DNA of 64,000 bases, taken from assembly GCF_017313105.1 (NCBI RefSeq), contig NZ_JAFLND010000001.1, forward strand, positions 806,001 through 870,000. Reading direction: 5' to 3'. The position numbers were made by a program, and so were the translations under genes. Shown here piece after piece: positions 47,150 through 55,200 of the stretch (the first letter of the stretch is position 1; the number at the start of each line of letters is the position of its first letter). The stretch is from [Muricauda] lutisoli (nom. illeg.). GTDB taxonomy: Bacteria > Bacteroidota > Bacteroidia > Flavobacteriales > Flavobacteriaceae. Under the pieces are notes generated by a model. It was not told where the DNA came from and searched no databases. It saw only the letters and a list, made by a program, of their open reading frames with translations.

Positions 47150-47605
47150 ATGGCAAAACTGGATGAAATAGCGGAACTGTTGACAGAGGAGATCAACGGA
47201 TTTGAAAAGAGTATCGGCCGATTGGAAAAGGTTCATGAGGATTTCAAAAACTTTCCATTAAGGCCAGATACCAGCGAATTAAATGCTCTTCTAAAAGAGT
47301 ATGGCAACAACCAAAATAACAACATTAAGGAACAACAAAGACTGATGGAAAGGATTCTTCATAAAGTAGAGCGGTCCGTTCTTTTGCCCAGTTGGGCCAT
47401 AAAACTTACTTGGGGGTTGTTGGTCACGGTCCTGTTGGTCCTTGGTTTTTCAATCTATCAGGTATCAAGGATTTCCAAGAAAGAAGAGGCAGCATTCATC
47501 AAAGGTCAGGATGATGCCATTGAACACTACGGGACATTCCTTGACGATAGCCCAGAGGCAAAGGAACTCTATCAAAAATGGCTGGAAGATAATAACAAAA
47601 AGTAG
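47150..47605 (+). CDS. Mobilization-associated coiled-coil membrane protein
   Basis: A 151-residue protein: N-terminal coiled coil (about 1-80), a single membrane helix (WAIKLTWGLLVTVLLVLGFSI, about 85-103), and a polar C-terminal tail. The same small protein type follows the relaxase in other Bacteroidota mobilizable elements; its role is unproven. It starts 11 bp after the relaxase stop. Confidence 0.75.
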   Translation: MAKLDEIAELLTEEINGFEKSIGRLEKVHEDFKNFPLRPDTSELNALLKEYGNNQNNNIKEQQRLMERILHKVERSVLLPSWAIKLTWGLLVTVLLVLGFSIYQVSRISKKEEAAFIKGQDDAIEHYGTFLDDSPEAKELYQKWLEDNNKK

Positions 47606-47617
47606 GACAGCGCCCTA

Positions 47618-47666
47618 TCCTATTTTTGCTACACGCTATTCTTTCCGAACCGCTACAAAAATAGGA
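47618..47666. repeat. 11-bp inverted repeat after the mobilization genes
   Basis: TCCTATTTTTG (47618-47628) pairs with CAAAAATAGGA (47656-47666) across a 27-nt loop. No T-run follows; it may be a transcription end or a structured mobilization site. Confidence 0.45.
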
Positions 47667-47737
47667 CGGGACCCTTGCGCGAAGTTCATGGTAAGTATTC
47701 TATGGACTTTCCAAATTAAATTGGATAATTTTTGGGC

Positions 47738-47801
47738 ATTATTTTTCCCTATCAATACACCCCGTCCATTTGCGGGGGGCGATATTGAAGGAAAAAATAA
47801 T
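47738..47801 (-). ncRNA. Candidate bridge/seek RNA structure of the IS
   Basis: Three nested stems lie directly downstream of the transposase stop: ATTATTTTTCC/GGAAAAAATAAT (47738-47748 with 47790-47801), TCAATA/TATTGA (47752-47757 with 47783-47788) and CCCCG/CGGGG (47760-47764 with 47773-47777). IS1111-type elements encode their guide RNA downstream of the transposase, so this is the best candidate. It could also act as terminator. Confidence 0.45.
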
Positions 47802-47803
47802 AG

Positions 47804-48799
47804 TTAGGAGGCGTGTTTGTACACATTGACATACGGTGTTCCCCGATGAACGACGGCGAATGCCCGTGAGACGAGCTTGTTGCGGACGATGTTCACAGTG
47901 CTCATCTTGTTCTTTCCGGACGCGACCCTTTGTTCATAATAGCCTTTTATTTTCGCATCGTGCCTTATCGATGACAGTGCACACATATTCAACAGGCTCT
48001 TGATGCTCTTGTTGGCCATCTGGCTCACCCTGGACTTTCCCCTGATGCTGCTGCCCGATTGGTGCGGGTAAGGTGCTATCCCACAATATGCCGCGAACTG
48101 TCTGGCACTCTTAAACTTGGTGAACCCCTCGGTGTACACCAACAGGAGCATGGCCGCCTGTTTCCCGATGCACTTGATGCTCAGCAAGAGGGAGAAGATG
48201 CGGTCAAGTTCACTGTCCGATTTGATATTGGCCTCCATTTCGAGATCCAGGGCATCGATATGTACGGTCAGCTCCCTTATCATCTTTTCCTGGACCTTGA
48301 ACAACAGTTTGAAGTCCTTTCGTCCAAGTACCTTTTTCTGTTCCTTGACACTTGCCTTGTAGCCCGCCCGTTGCCTTATGAGCCTTTCCCTTAGGGAGAG
48401 CAGTTTTTTCAATGTCCTGATGGTCCTTGAGGGGGACTTTGACAATGTGACCTCGTCCCTGAGCCTGTACCCATAAAGTGCAATTCTGGCAGCATCTATC
48501 CTGTCATCCTTTCCACGGACTATCCCGAGCGATCTCTTGATCTCAAGCCCGGACAGTATGGAATAAGGTATCCCTTCCTTGGAAAGGTGCTCCGAGAGCT
48601 TTTCCGAGTACAGTCCCGTGTGCTCAAAGATGAACAGTATATGTTCTTTGGAGTGCGGGCTGTTGGCGTAAGCCCATTTGACAAGTTTGGCAAACCCTTT
48701 TTCCGAGTTCTCAAAGACAGTACTTTGCCTGTTGGAGTGGATGTGGGCATCCAATGTCAATTTGCTGACATCGATGCCGATGGTCTCTTTGATTTCCAT
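47804..48799 (-). CDS. IS110-family DEDD transposase
   Basis: A 331-residue recombinase. The N-terminal RuvC-like DEDD site is seen in TIGIDVSKLTLDAHI (Asp), FIFEHTG (Glu) and KDDRIDAARIALYG (Asp, Asp); the C-terminal Tnp_20 domain with the catalytic Ser region is AAYCGIAPYPHQSGSSIRGKSR. It is full length with no disruption, so the element may be active. Confidence 0.94.
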   Translation of the reverse strand: MEIKETIGIDVSKLTLDAHIHSNRQSTVFENSEKGFAKLVKWAYANSPHSKEHILFIFEHTGLYSEKLSEHLSKEGIPYSILSGLEIKRSLGIVRGKDDRIDAARIALYGYRLRDEVTLSKSPSRTIRTLKKLLSLRERLIRQRAGYKASVKEQKKVLGRKDFKLLFKVQEKMIRELTVHIDALDLEMEANIKSDSELDRIFSLLLSIKCIGKQAAMLLLVYTEGFTKFKSARQFAAYCGIAPYPHQSGSSIRGKSRVSQMANKSIKSLLNMCALSSIRHDAKIKGYYEQRVASGKNKMSTVNIVRNKLVSRAFAVVHRGTPYVNVYKHAS

Positions 48800-48916
48800 A
48801 ACTTTATGATGTTTTAAAATGGTTACGTTGACTAAAACCTTTAACAGGAGGTTCCTAAAATTCTATATGGTCCTTGTAACCGGGTTAAGAGAGAATGGGG
48901 ACTAATACTTACCATG

Positions 48917-49479
48917 GGCCATAAACCCTGATTTGGGCCGAGTTCACCCCATTCTCTTTTTGATTACTACCAAAGTTATCCATAAAATAAAGGACAAAGA
49001 TTTAGTGCGATGACCAACTATTAGGAATCAACAATGACGGTTCTTAAATGGAAATCTAATCTAAAGGATTTGGGACGCATATTATTCTACGTATAAAAGC
49101 TCAGCTTTGATTATACTTAAAATAAAGATAGTTACCATTGTCTGTCCCCATTCACTTAGATTGAACATGTTCTTTTTGTAATGACTGGTCAGATGTGGTA
49201 AGTCTATTGTAGTCCCATAATGGCCATCCAAACTTACGTAAGTTGTTTTCGACTTTTCTATCGAGAAATTAACAATTATGAATTTTCCTGAAAAAGGAAA
49301 GATATCCAGATAATATATGTAACTTCATAAGGAACCCTCCTGCTTGATTTTGATATCAACATTCCGTGTACGTAAGAGTACAATAAAGTTGGTTTATGAT
49401 TTTCGTCCAGCAAAAAATAAAGAAGACCATGGTGGTTTTCAGGCTATAATTGTTCCTTTTAATTTTAACATTCCATACC
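48917..49479. other. Noncoding region after the IS
   Basis: No gene is supported. An 11-bp inverted repeat AGAGAATGGGG (48890-48900) / CCCCATTCTCT (48947-48957) straddles the right IS boundary. The remaining ~500 bp is AT-rich and includes the upstream region of the cupin fusion gene. Confidence 0.5.
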
Positions 49480-50004
49480 ATGATCAACACACAATTTTCA
49501 AAGATGATTTCCAACGACATTACAGAAAAAATGACCTATGCCCCCAACGCCATATCCACAATCTCTGTGCTCAAGAAAAAAACAGGAGAGATCAAGGCAT
49601 TGTCTTTTGATATGGGAATGGAACTGGAGGGTAAGGGGTCTACAAAATCTATATTTTTTGAGATCATAGAAGGTAAGGCCAAAATAACCATGGACGACGA
49701 AACGACCCTCTTGAAATTGGGAGACACCGTGGTTATCCCAAAATTTACGGATTATTTGATTGTTGCAACAAATAAATTCAAAATGATATTCATAGACTTA
49801 AATTTAACCCTGAAATGTTTACGACTGAATAAAAAGTCCACTGTAAACAAACTGTATAAAGCAGGACAAACGGTCTATTCTAGGAAGAACCCAAAAAAGG
49901 CTTTAATTGTCCGGGCATTTCTCAATAAAATATACTATTGCTATGTTAAGGATTCTCCGGACGAGAAGGAAGAGGTGTATTTTGAAAGAGAATTGTCCCT
50001 TTAA
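49480..50004 (+). CDS. Cupin protein fused to a small 'YYC' domain
   Basis: A 174-residue protein. Residues ~15-110 are a small cupin (FFEIIEGKAKITMDD, LLKLGDTVVIPKF), lacking the HxH metal ligands of enzymatic cupins. Residues ~125-174 form a second small domain (LYKAGQTVYSRKNPKKALIVR, then KIYYCYV and EEVYFERELSL). The first domain is paralogous to the cupins at 52344 and 54607, the second to the 67-residue protein at 54989. The start at ATG 49480 removes a hydrophobic but unconserved extension. Function is unknown. Confidence 0.75.
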   Translation: MINTQFSKMISNDITEKMTYAPNAISTISVLKKKTGEIKALSFDMGMELEGKGSTKSIFFEIIEGKAKITMDDETTLLKLGDTVVIPKFTDYLIVATNKFKMIFIDLNLTLKCLRLNKKSTVNKLYKAGQTVYSRKNPKKALIVRAFLNKIYYCYVKDSPDEKEEVYFERELSL

Positions 50005-50045
50005 CTTTCTTGTACGATATCAGGGTTCATTACTGGACACATCAA

Positions 50046-50069
50046 ATGAAAAACCCCTGTTTCCAGGGA
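50046..50069 (-). terminator. Weak terminator of the cargo operon
   Basis: On the minus strand CCCTG-GAAA-CAGGG is followed by GTTTTT. It lies just after the end of the broken glycosyltransferase gene. Confidence 0.45.
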
Positions 50070-50077
50070 TTCCACAT

Positions 50078-50737
50078 TTATAAATCAGATCGATAGAACT
50101 TATTAGATACTAAGAGGTTTTGGGCCTTGGTTCTGGGTTGGGGCCATACTTTACAGACGTACTTCCAATTCGGAGCTTTTCCGTCAATTATCGCCAGAGC
50201 TTGCATGACCTCTTGGGCTCCTTTTGAAGCGGCATCGCCGCCAACGGTCAAGATCATTAATTGTTCCGGGGGTATGCCCAATGACTCCCGTACCGCCACA
50301 ATTTTAGGGTCGCCCTTGTCAAAAGGGTTAAAAGATGTGGTGTCACACCCAACAGGGAGCACTTCGATAGTTGATGCCTTGATGCCATCCCTTACATACA
50401 TTTCCTTGAACCAGTTGGAGGTTACCAAGATCAGCGGCAGTTCGTTCAGGACTTCTTGGTAGTTGGCAATATAGCCATCGGCAACCAACCAAGGGATGGG
50501 CACATTTCCATAGCGCTGAGGGTGCAGGACCAAATGTGGGGTATGGCCCCAATACCCAATGCCCACGACTACATCCGGCTCGAACCACCGGTAATACCAT
50601 TCTTACTCCTGTGCTGATTCAAAATGGACCGCATGTGCGTCCACACCAAGTTCTAATAGGCCACGATAAAGCAGATCTCCCTGGGTCGCAAGACCACCGG
50701 GAGAGGGAGGATAATCGTAAAGGACCAGAACTTTCAT
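50078..50737 (-). pseudogene. Broken GT4-type glycosyltransferase
   Basis: From an ATG at 50737 the frame reads MKVLVLYDYPPSPGGLATQG, continues to SAQE, meets an in-frame TAA at 50603-50605, then continues in the same frame with EWYYRWFEPDVVVGIGYWG through VTSNWFKEMYVRDG and LTVGGDAASKGAQEVMQAL before stopping at 50078. The nonsense codon splits the N-terminal domain, and the chain ends near residue 218 where GT4 enzymes need ~150-200 more residues. It begins 11 bp after the PIG-L gene, so it was the last gene of that operon. Confidence 0.8.
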
Positions 50738-50747
50738 GTTTTAAATC

Positions 50748-51410
50748 TTAAGTGGGTTGTTGTTGAATTCCCTCGTGTTCCAACCATTTTTGGGCATCTA
50801 TACGGTCATCGAATATCCAAAAGGCTTCTTCCCTTGGTGTTGTTTTCGCTTCGAACCCTGTTTTTTCAAATTCGTATACTTCAGTAATTATCCGGTATTT
50901 TTCCTTCCAAATGGATTTTGGAAGCGTTTGATGGATATTTGCAGTTTTAATCGCTTGGGGATAGTATTTTTTGTAGCCATCCTCAAAAGCAAAGGTCCAC
51001 AGTTCATCGGTGGAAATCTTTTGCTCGCTCCATAACTCGATTACCGCCCTGCCTATTTCTTCATGACGTAGATGCCTCGTATATTCACCAGTGGGACTGT
51101 GCGTTAGTACAAGGTGAAAATTCTGCTTGGGAAGCAGTTTTTCAATGGCCTTTTTCACCACTTTTTTGCTGAGCGGTCTTTGTTCCGCACTATCGTCCAG
51201 ATTGCCCATGCGGCCCTCAGCTTTATAAATGGCAAGCACTTTTTTAAATTTTGGGCCACGATCAGGGTCATTTTTCCGGCATAAACAGGCAATGAACCAA
51301 TGATGCTCTGGATACATAAGTAGGGTGCCACCGCACCACAAGGTTTCATCATCGGGGTGTGCAACAATGACCAAGATGTTTTTTTTCTCCTTGGTTTTGA
51401 TGGTTTTCAT
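50748..51410 (-). CDS. PIG-L family deacetylase
   Basis: A 220-residue zinc deacetylase-like protein. VIVAHPDDETLWCGGTL is the metal and catalytic motif, and HSPTGEYTRHLRHEEIGRA supplies the second zinc His site. PIG-L enzymes remove acetyl groups from N-acetylglucosaminyl compounds, often working with a glycosyltransferase, which here is the broken gene downstream. The ATG at 51410 gives a normal start; the upstream ATG overlaps the SPFH gene. Confidence 0.9.
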   Translation of the reverse strand: MKTIKTKEKKNILVIVAHPDDETLWCGGTLLMYPEHHWFIACLCRKNDPDRGPKFKKVLAIYKAEGRMGNLDDSAEQRPLSKKVVKKAIEKLLPKQNFHLVLTHSPTGEYTRHLRHEEIGRAVIELWSEQKISTDELWTFAFEDGYKKYYPQAIKTANIHQTLPKSIWKEKYRIITEVYEFEKTGFEAKTTPREEAFWIFDDRIDAQKWLEHEGIQQQPT

Positions 51411-51423
51411 AGCGTTTTTGGGT

Positions 51424-52296
51424 TTATTCCATTTTAGATTTTTTGGCAACCGGAAGCACTGCACCGGCCATTTCCCCGATAATGTTCACCAGTTCACTGC
51501 CCGCGGGCACCACTATTTTGGTATTCGTTTGTAAGGATGTTTCCACGGCCTGAAGTTTTCTGAGGATTTGTGCGTTCCCTATAAAAAATTTATCGGCAGC
51601 TTCGTTTACCAGCTTTATGGCTTCGGCCTCACCCTCGGCGTGGAGTATCTTCGTTCTTTTGTACCCTTCGGCTTCTTTTATTTTCGCCCTTTTTATTCCA
51701 TCGGCGACTGTTTCTGCCGCAGTGGCGGAATCTATGGCCGCAATTTTTTCGTTTTCGGCCTTTACCACTTTGTTCATGGTTTCCTGCACATCCTTGGGCG
51801 GGTCAATTTCCTTTAACTCGGTCCTTACTATTTCAATGCCCCAACCCATGGTTTCCGTATGGAGCGTTTTGTACAGCTCCGCGTTGATCTTGCCCCGTTC
51901 ACTATTGGCCGATTTCAAGGTCAATGTACCAATGATGTTCCTAAGCGTTGTACGGGCAAGATTTACGATTTGATACCTGTAATCGTTTACATTGTAAATG
52001 GATCCCTTTACACTCTCTTCGTTATCCTTGACCCTAAAATATACTTGGGCATCCACACTGGCATTAAGGTTGTCATTGGTGATGATCTCTTGGGGCTGCG
52101 CGTCCACCATTTGTTCCGTAACGTTGACGATGAATATTCGGTCAACGATCGGGATAATCCAATGAAAACCAGGACCGGCAAAACTGGAATATTTCCCCAA
52201 TCTTTCAATCAAACCCCTTTGTGTGGGGCGAACGATTTTAACCCCTATTAATAGAGCAATCAGTACAGGAATAATAACCAGGAGGTAGGGATGCAT
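51424..52296 (-). CDS. SPFH/stomatin-like (paraslipin) membrane protein
   Basis: A 290-residue protein with an N-terminal membrane helix (LLVIIPVLIALLIGVKIV) and an SPFH/band-7 domain: VRPTQRGLIERLGKYSS, PGFHWIIPIVDRI, then WGIEIVRTELKEIDPPKDVQETMNKVVKAE and an Ala/Glu-rich helix ending HAEGEAEAIKL. These oligomerise on the inner membrane; the role in this cargo set is unknown. It lies 47 bp after the cupin at 52344 and 13 bp before the PIG-L gene, probably one operon. Confidence 0.92.
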   Translation of the reverse strand: MHPYLLVIIPVLIALLIGVKIVRPTQRGLIERLGKYSSFAGPGFHWIIPIVDRIFIVNVTEQMVDAQPQEIITNDNLNASVDAQVYFRVKDNEESVKGSIYNVNDYRYQIVNLARTTLRNIIGTLTLKSANSERGKINAELYKTLHTETMGWGIEIVRTELKEIDPPKDVQETMNKVVKAENEKIAAIDSATAAETVADGIKRAKIKEAEGYKRTKILHAEGEAEAIKLVNEAADKFFIGNAQILRKLQAVETSLQTNTKIVVPAGSELVNIIGEMAGAVLPVAKKSKME

Positions 52297-52343
52297 ATCA
52301 CACGATTTAAATATTGTTGATGGGAAACTTTTATAAAATGATG

Positions 52344-52682
52344 TTACTCATAACCACTTTTAATAATGGTAGAGATCATTTTAAAGCGCTCATTGGCCTT
52401 AATGGTGTTTTTGGAATGTGCAGGGATGATAATGGCCTGTCCGGTTTCCAAGGTCTGTGAATTGCCATCGATCAAGATTTCGGCCCGGCCCTCGATGATT
52501 TGGATGAAAGTATCGAAAGGCGATATTTTTTCTGTTAGGTTTTCGCCTGAATCAAATGAGACTGCTGTAACATTACCAGTAGTCTTTTTTAAGATGGTCT
52601 TTATGACCACTGCATTGGGAACGTATTCAATGATTTCGACAATTATGAAGACTTTTGATTTTTCGACATCTACATTTTCCAT
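52344..52682 (-). CDS. Small cupin protein (paralogue 2)
   Basis: A 112-residue single-domain cupin: VTAVSFDSGENLTEKISPF, IQIIEGRAEILIDGNSQTLETGQAIIIPAHSKNTIKA. Only one of the usual metal His residues is present, so ligand binding may be metal-free. Aligns along its whole length with the cupins at 49480 and 54607. First gene of the cupin-SPFH-PIG-L-glycosyltransferase row. Confidence 0.8.
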   Translation of the reverse strand: MENVDVEKSKVFIIVEIIEYVPNAVVIKTILKKTTGNVTAVSFDSGENLTEKISPFDTFIQIIEGRAEILIDGNSQTLETGQAIIIPAHSKNTIKANERFKMISTIIKSGYE

Positions 52683-52894
52683 AGCTAAGATTTTATGAGA
52701 AGGAAGGAAGTGGGGCTTTTATTCCCTCCATTCAACCAGCATAAAGGTGCAGAATCCTCAAGGATAATGTATTACACGGGAAAGAGGAATAGTTGCAGTT
52801 TTCCCACATTTATCGTGGGGTCAAGAGTTGGAGAAATAATCTCTTTGTTACATACCGAAAAGATTGAAATGGTAATTTTACCTTTCTAGAGCAA

Positions 52895-53455
52895 TCACAG
52901 ATCCTCCAGGTTTTTAAGGCGCTTCTTTTTTAGTTTTTTATAATACGAAGGCGTTAGTCCCGTAATTTTTTTAAACTGGTTTGATAAATGGGAAACACTA
53001 CTGTAATGCAGTAAATAGGATATTTCTGTAAGGTTCAGTTCATCATATAGCAACAGTTCCTTTATTCTTTCTATTTTGTGCAAAATGATGAACTGCTGAA
53101 TGGTAATTCCCTTCACCTCGGAAAAGGTATTTGCCAAATAGGTGTAGTCATAGCCTAATTTTTCGCTAATGTAATCGGAGTAGTTCATCTTGGGCAGTTC
53201 ATCCGAATAATGGACCATTTCTGTAATAACGGACTTAATTTTTTCGATGATGATCTTCCTTTTGTCATCCAGAAGTTCTAGACCATATCTCTTAAGGTTC
53301 TTACGTAAAGCGTTTCTTTGAAAATTAGTGATGTCTCCCAAAATCTCTATGGTTCCTAAATCTACATTGACATAATGGAGCCCTAGCTTTTTGAGTTCTT
53401 CCTTGACCACCATCTTGCAACGCAAGCTAACCATGTATTTTATATAAAGGAACAT
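52895..53455 (-). CDS. Small AraC-family transcriptional regulator
   Basis: A 186-residue regulator. The N-terminal part (VSLRCKMVVKEELKKLGLHYV, VDLGTIEI) is a short flavobacterial sensor-like module, and the C-terminal AraC domain spans ~85-180 (LGYDYTYLANTFSEVKGITIQQF, LNLTEISYLLHYSSVSHLSNQFKKITGLTPSYYK). It probably controls the surrounding cupin genes; ligand unknown. The start is either 53455 or the internal ATG at 53434. Confidence 0.87.
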   Translation of the reverse strand: MFLYIKYMVSLRCKMVVKEELKKLGLHYVNVDLGTIEILGDITNFQRNALRKNLKRYGLELLDDKRKIIIEKIKSVITEMVHYSDELPKMNYSDYISEKLGYDYTYLANTFSEVKGITIQQFIILHKIERIKELLLYDELNLTEISYLLHYSSVSHLSNQFKKITGLTPSYYKKLKKKRLKNLEDL

Positions 53456-53577
53456 TGTTCTTGAATTAGTTGTTCTTGAGCAAGCGAAGCGAAATGGTCG
53501 TTGATAGGTGATTTATACAACTCTTTTTGGAAATTATATAAACACCAGGATGGGATATATACTTACCTTTTAATGAT

Positions 53578-53811
53578 ATGAAAAGTAAGATTGTACATTA
53601 CGAAAGAAAAGATAATCAACTGTTGCAAGAGATTTTTGATCTGACCCTTTCCTTTCAAATGGAGTTCCCTGAAATATACGACAATTTAATGGAAACACCA
53701 CTCTTTTTAAACTATGAAAACAAAGGAATATCAGAAAATGAATTTGAGGAGTATTGCAAATTTCTTAAAGCACAGCTGCGGGTTTTCGAAAAGGGAGGCA
53801 GTATGATGTAA
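53578..53811 (+). CDS. Small acidic protein of unknown function
   Basis: A 77-residue soluble, helix-rich protein (LLQEIFDLTLSFQMEFPEIYDNLMETPLFLN, then EFEEYCKFLKAQLRVFEKGG). No motif is recognised. It is divergent from the AraC gene, separated by 122 bp, and sits inside the cargo region. Confidence 0.6.
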   Translation: MKSKIVHYERKDNQLLQEIFDLTLSFQMEFPEIYDNLMETPLFLNYENKGISENEFEEYCKFLKAQLRVFEKGGSMM

Positions 53812-53990
53812 ACCATTAAGGATATAAACGCAAGCTATGTTTGCTATTTATAGAAAATGTAATCAAAACACTGTTAACCTATGATATATGTAATATTTCT
53901 GAATATTTCTGTAGCTAATTCCTGAAGGGAATACACCAACTTTGTGTAGTTCATTTTTAATCAATAAACTAACAGTAATCATTATATGCT

Positions 53991-54125
53991 ATGAAAAAGA
54001 AAAATGTTATACAACTAATCCCTTGGAAAATAAGATATTTCCTAAGACCGATATTTTATAACGGTACAAATGGAGCAGTCAAGATGGAGAAAAAAAACGA
54101 CAAGGATTTTCCTTGGTTTGTTTAG
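53991..54125 (+). CDS. Short basic peptide of unknown function (44 aa)
   Basis: ATG to TAG frame of 44 residues with a Lys/Asn-rich start (MKKKNVIQLIPWKIRYFLRP) and an aromatic end (DFPWFV). It is preceded by an AT-rich region with a tandem 10-bp repeat AATATTTCTG at 53892-53911. Coding status is uncertain. Confidence 0.4.
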   Translation: MKKKNVIQLIPWKIRYFLRPIFYNGTNGAVKMEKKNDKDFPWFV

Positions 54126-54458
54126 ATAAGAGAGGTTTTGGCAAGCCACATTAATTTGGCAAAGAACTTTCCAGTTACACAAAATGCCAATTTAATTATT
54201 AAGTAATCGTCCCTGATTTTATATCAGAGTCTCAAATAAGGGCAGGAACTAAAAAACACTGCCCTTTTTAATCCTTAAGTGCTGAACTCCCAAAAAGGAC
54301 GATGGCCTGCATAATTTTAAGTTTTCAAATTAATATTCAATGGTAAATCAATATCCAAATGCGAAAATGTTTCATCTTTTTCACCGTCTATTTGGCAATT
54401 CTGTTTCTAGAGGCCATATTATGAAAAGTAAAATCCATATCAACTAAAAATAAGATCT
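54126..54458. other. Spacer with a terminator
   Basis: No gene is seen in 333 bp apart from the terminator at 54238-54269. The remainder is AT-rich. Confidence 0.5.
54238..54269 (+). terminator. Rho-independent terminator
   Basis: The stem AAGGGCAG (54238-54245) / CTGCCCTT (54259-54266) is followed by T residues. It separates the short peptide frame from the next genes. Confidence 0.8.
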
Positions 54459-54575
54459 ATGTCCAAAGAAAAAGGAGGTAAGCGAAAATCAGACAAGACA
54501 GCTCCTTTAAAATCACCCAAAGAAAAAAAGGCGGCCAAAAAAGCAAAGCGGGATGCCAAAAATGGGTCTGAATAG
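54459..54575 (+). CDS. Small lysine-rich basic protein (38 aa)
   Basis: A 38-residue, strongly basic frame, MSKEKGGKRKSDKTAPLKSP followed by KEKKAAKKAKRDAK, too short for usual gene calls. Similar tiny Lys/Ala-rich proteins recur in flavobacterial genomes as I remember them, and a GGAGG-like stretch is inside, not upstream. It lies 31 bp before the next cupin. Possibly nucleic-acid binding; not shown. Confidence 0.55.
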   Translation: MSKEKGGKRKSDKTAPLKSPKEKKAAKKAKRDAKNGSE

Positions 54576-54606
54576 AAGTAGAAATACCACAATCCTATCA
54601 TAAATC

Positions 54607-54939
54607 ATGCAAACCGAAGAATTTGAGGAGTCCAAAACGTTTAACCTCACCAATATACTGGAGTTTAATTCCAATGCCATTGTAGTAAAAAATATATGTA
54701 TCCAAGATAATTGTGTACTACAGGCTTTCGCATTTGATTTCGGCAAGGTTTTGTCCCATGCCGAATCACCATATCTTCGGTTTGTTCATATCATTGAAGG
54801 AAAAGCTGAGGTGGTCATTGATGGCAATTCAACTTTCATGCTTAGAGGTGATTCCATAATTATACCCACCTCCACGGTCTGCTCTTTTGAAGCAAACCAT
54901 AAATTCAAGATGCTATGTGCCACCATAAAAACTCTATGA
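54607..54939 (+). CDS. Small cupin protein (paralogue 3)
   Basis: A 110-residue single-domain cupin: LQAFAFDFGKVLSHAESPYL, FVHIIEGKAEVVIDGNSTFMLRGDSIIIPTST and ANHKFKMLCATIKTL. No HxH metal motif. It aligns with the N-terminal domain of the protein at 49480 and with the cupin at 52344. It is followed after 49 bp by the separate YYC-domain gene, so the pair equals the fused protein in two pieces. Confidence 0.8.
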   Translation: MQTEEFEESKTFNLTNILEFNSNAIVVKNICIQDNCVLQAFAFDFGKVLSHAESPYLRFVHIIEGKAEVVIDGNSTFMLRGDSIIIPTSTVCSFEANHKFKMLCATIKTL

Positions 54940-54988
54940 TCAGTTTTTTCATAATTAGAAAAGCATTTTTATCAAAAAGAATACTGAA

Positions 54989-55192
54989 GTGATAATATAT
55001 AAAAAAGGCGATCTTGTTTTTGCCAAGGTAAGGCCCAGCGTCATTCTTGTGGTACGATTGTATGTACGTAAGGTCTATTATTGTACCATCCAAAACGGGC
55101 CTGGTACAAATGAACTGGTTTATTTTGATTGTGAACTTAAGCCGTATAGAGGTAAGTTATCGATTCTAAAACAGATAAATGATCATCATTGA
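54989..55192 (+). CDS. Small 'YYC' domain protein
   Basis: A 67-residue protein starting with GTG at 54989 (no ATG in frame before the conserved part). The sequence IYKKGDLVFAKVRPSVILVVR, then KVYYCTI and ELVYFDCEL matches the C-terminal domain of the cupin fusion at 49480 at the shared pattern YKxG-V-P-L-VR-K-YYC-P-E-VYF-EL. It looks like a small SH3-like beta barrel. Function is unknown. Confidence 0.7.
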   Translation: MIIYKKGDLVFAKVRPSVILVVRLYVRKVYYCTIQNGPGTNELVYFDCELKPYRGKLSILKQINDHH

Positions 55193-55200
55193 AATTGAAC

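Larger units (their letters stand above)
47687..48916 (-). mobile_element. IS110-family insertion sequence
   Basis: A transposase gene with noncoding flanks. A 13-bp inverted repeat, CATGGTAAGTATT at 47687-47699 and its complement at 48904-48916, brackets the gene with about 104 bp of noncoding DNA on each side. Subterminal inverted repeats are characteristic of the IS1111 branch of IS110. Exact ends are not proven, since these elements do not leave classical target duplications. Confidence 0.65.

Noticed and set aside
49480..55192. Reading the cupins as dioxygenases or sugar isomerases.
   Set aside because: The HxH...E metal motif needed by those enzymes is missing in all three.
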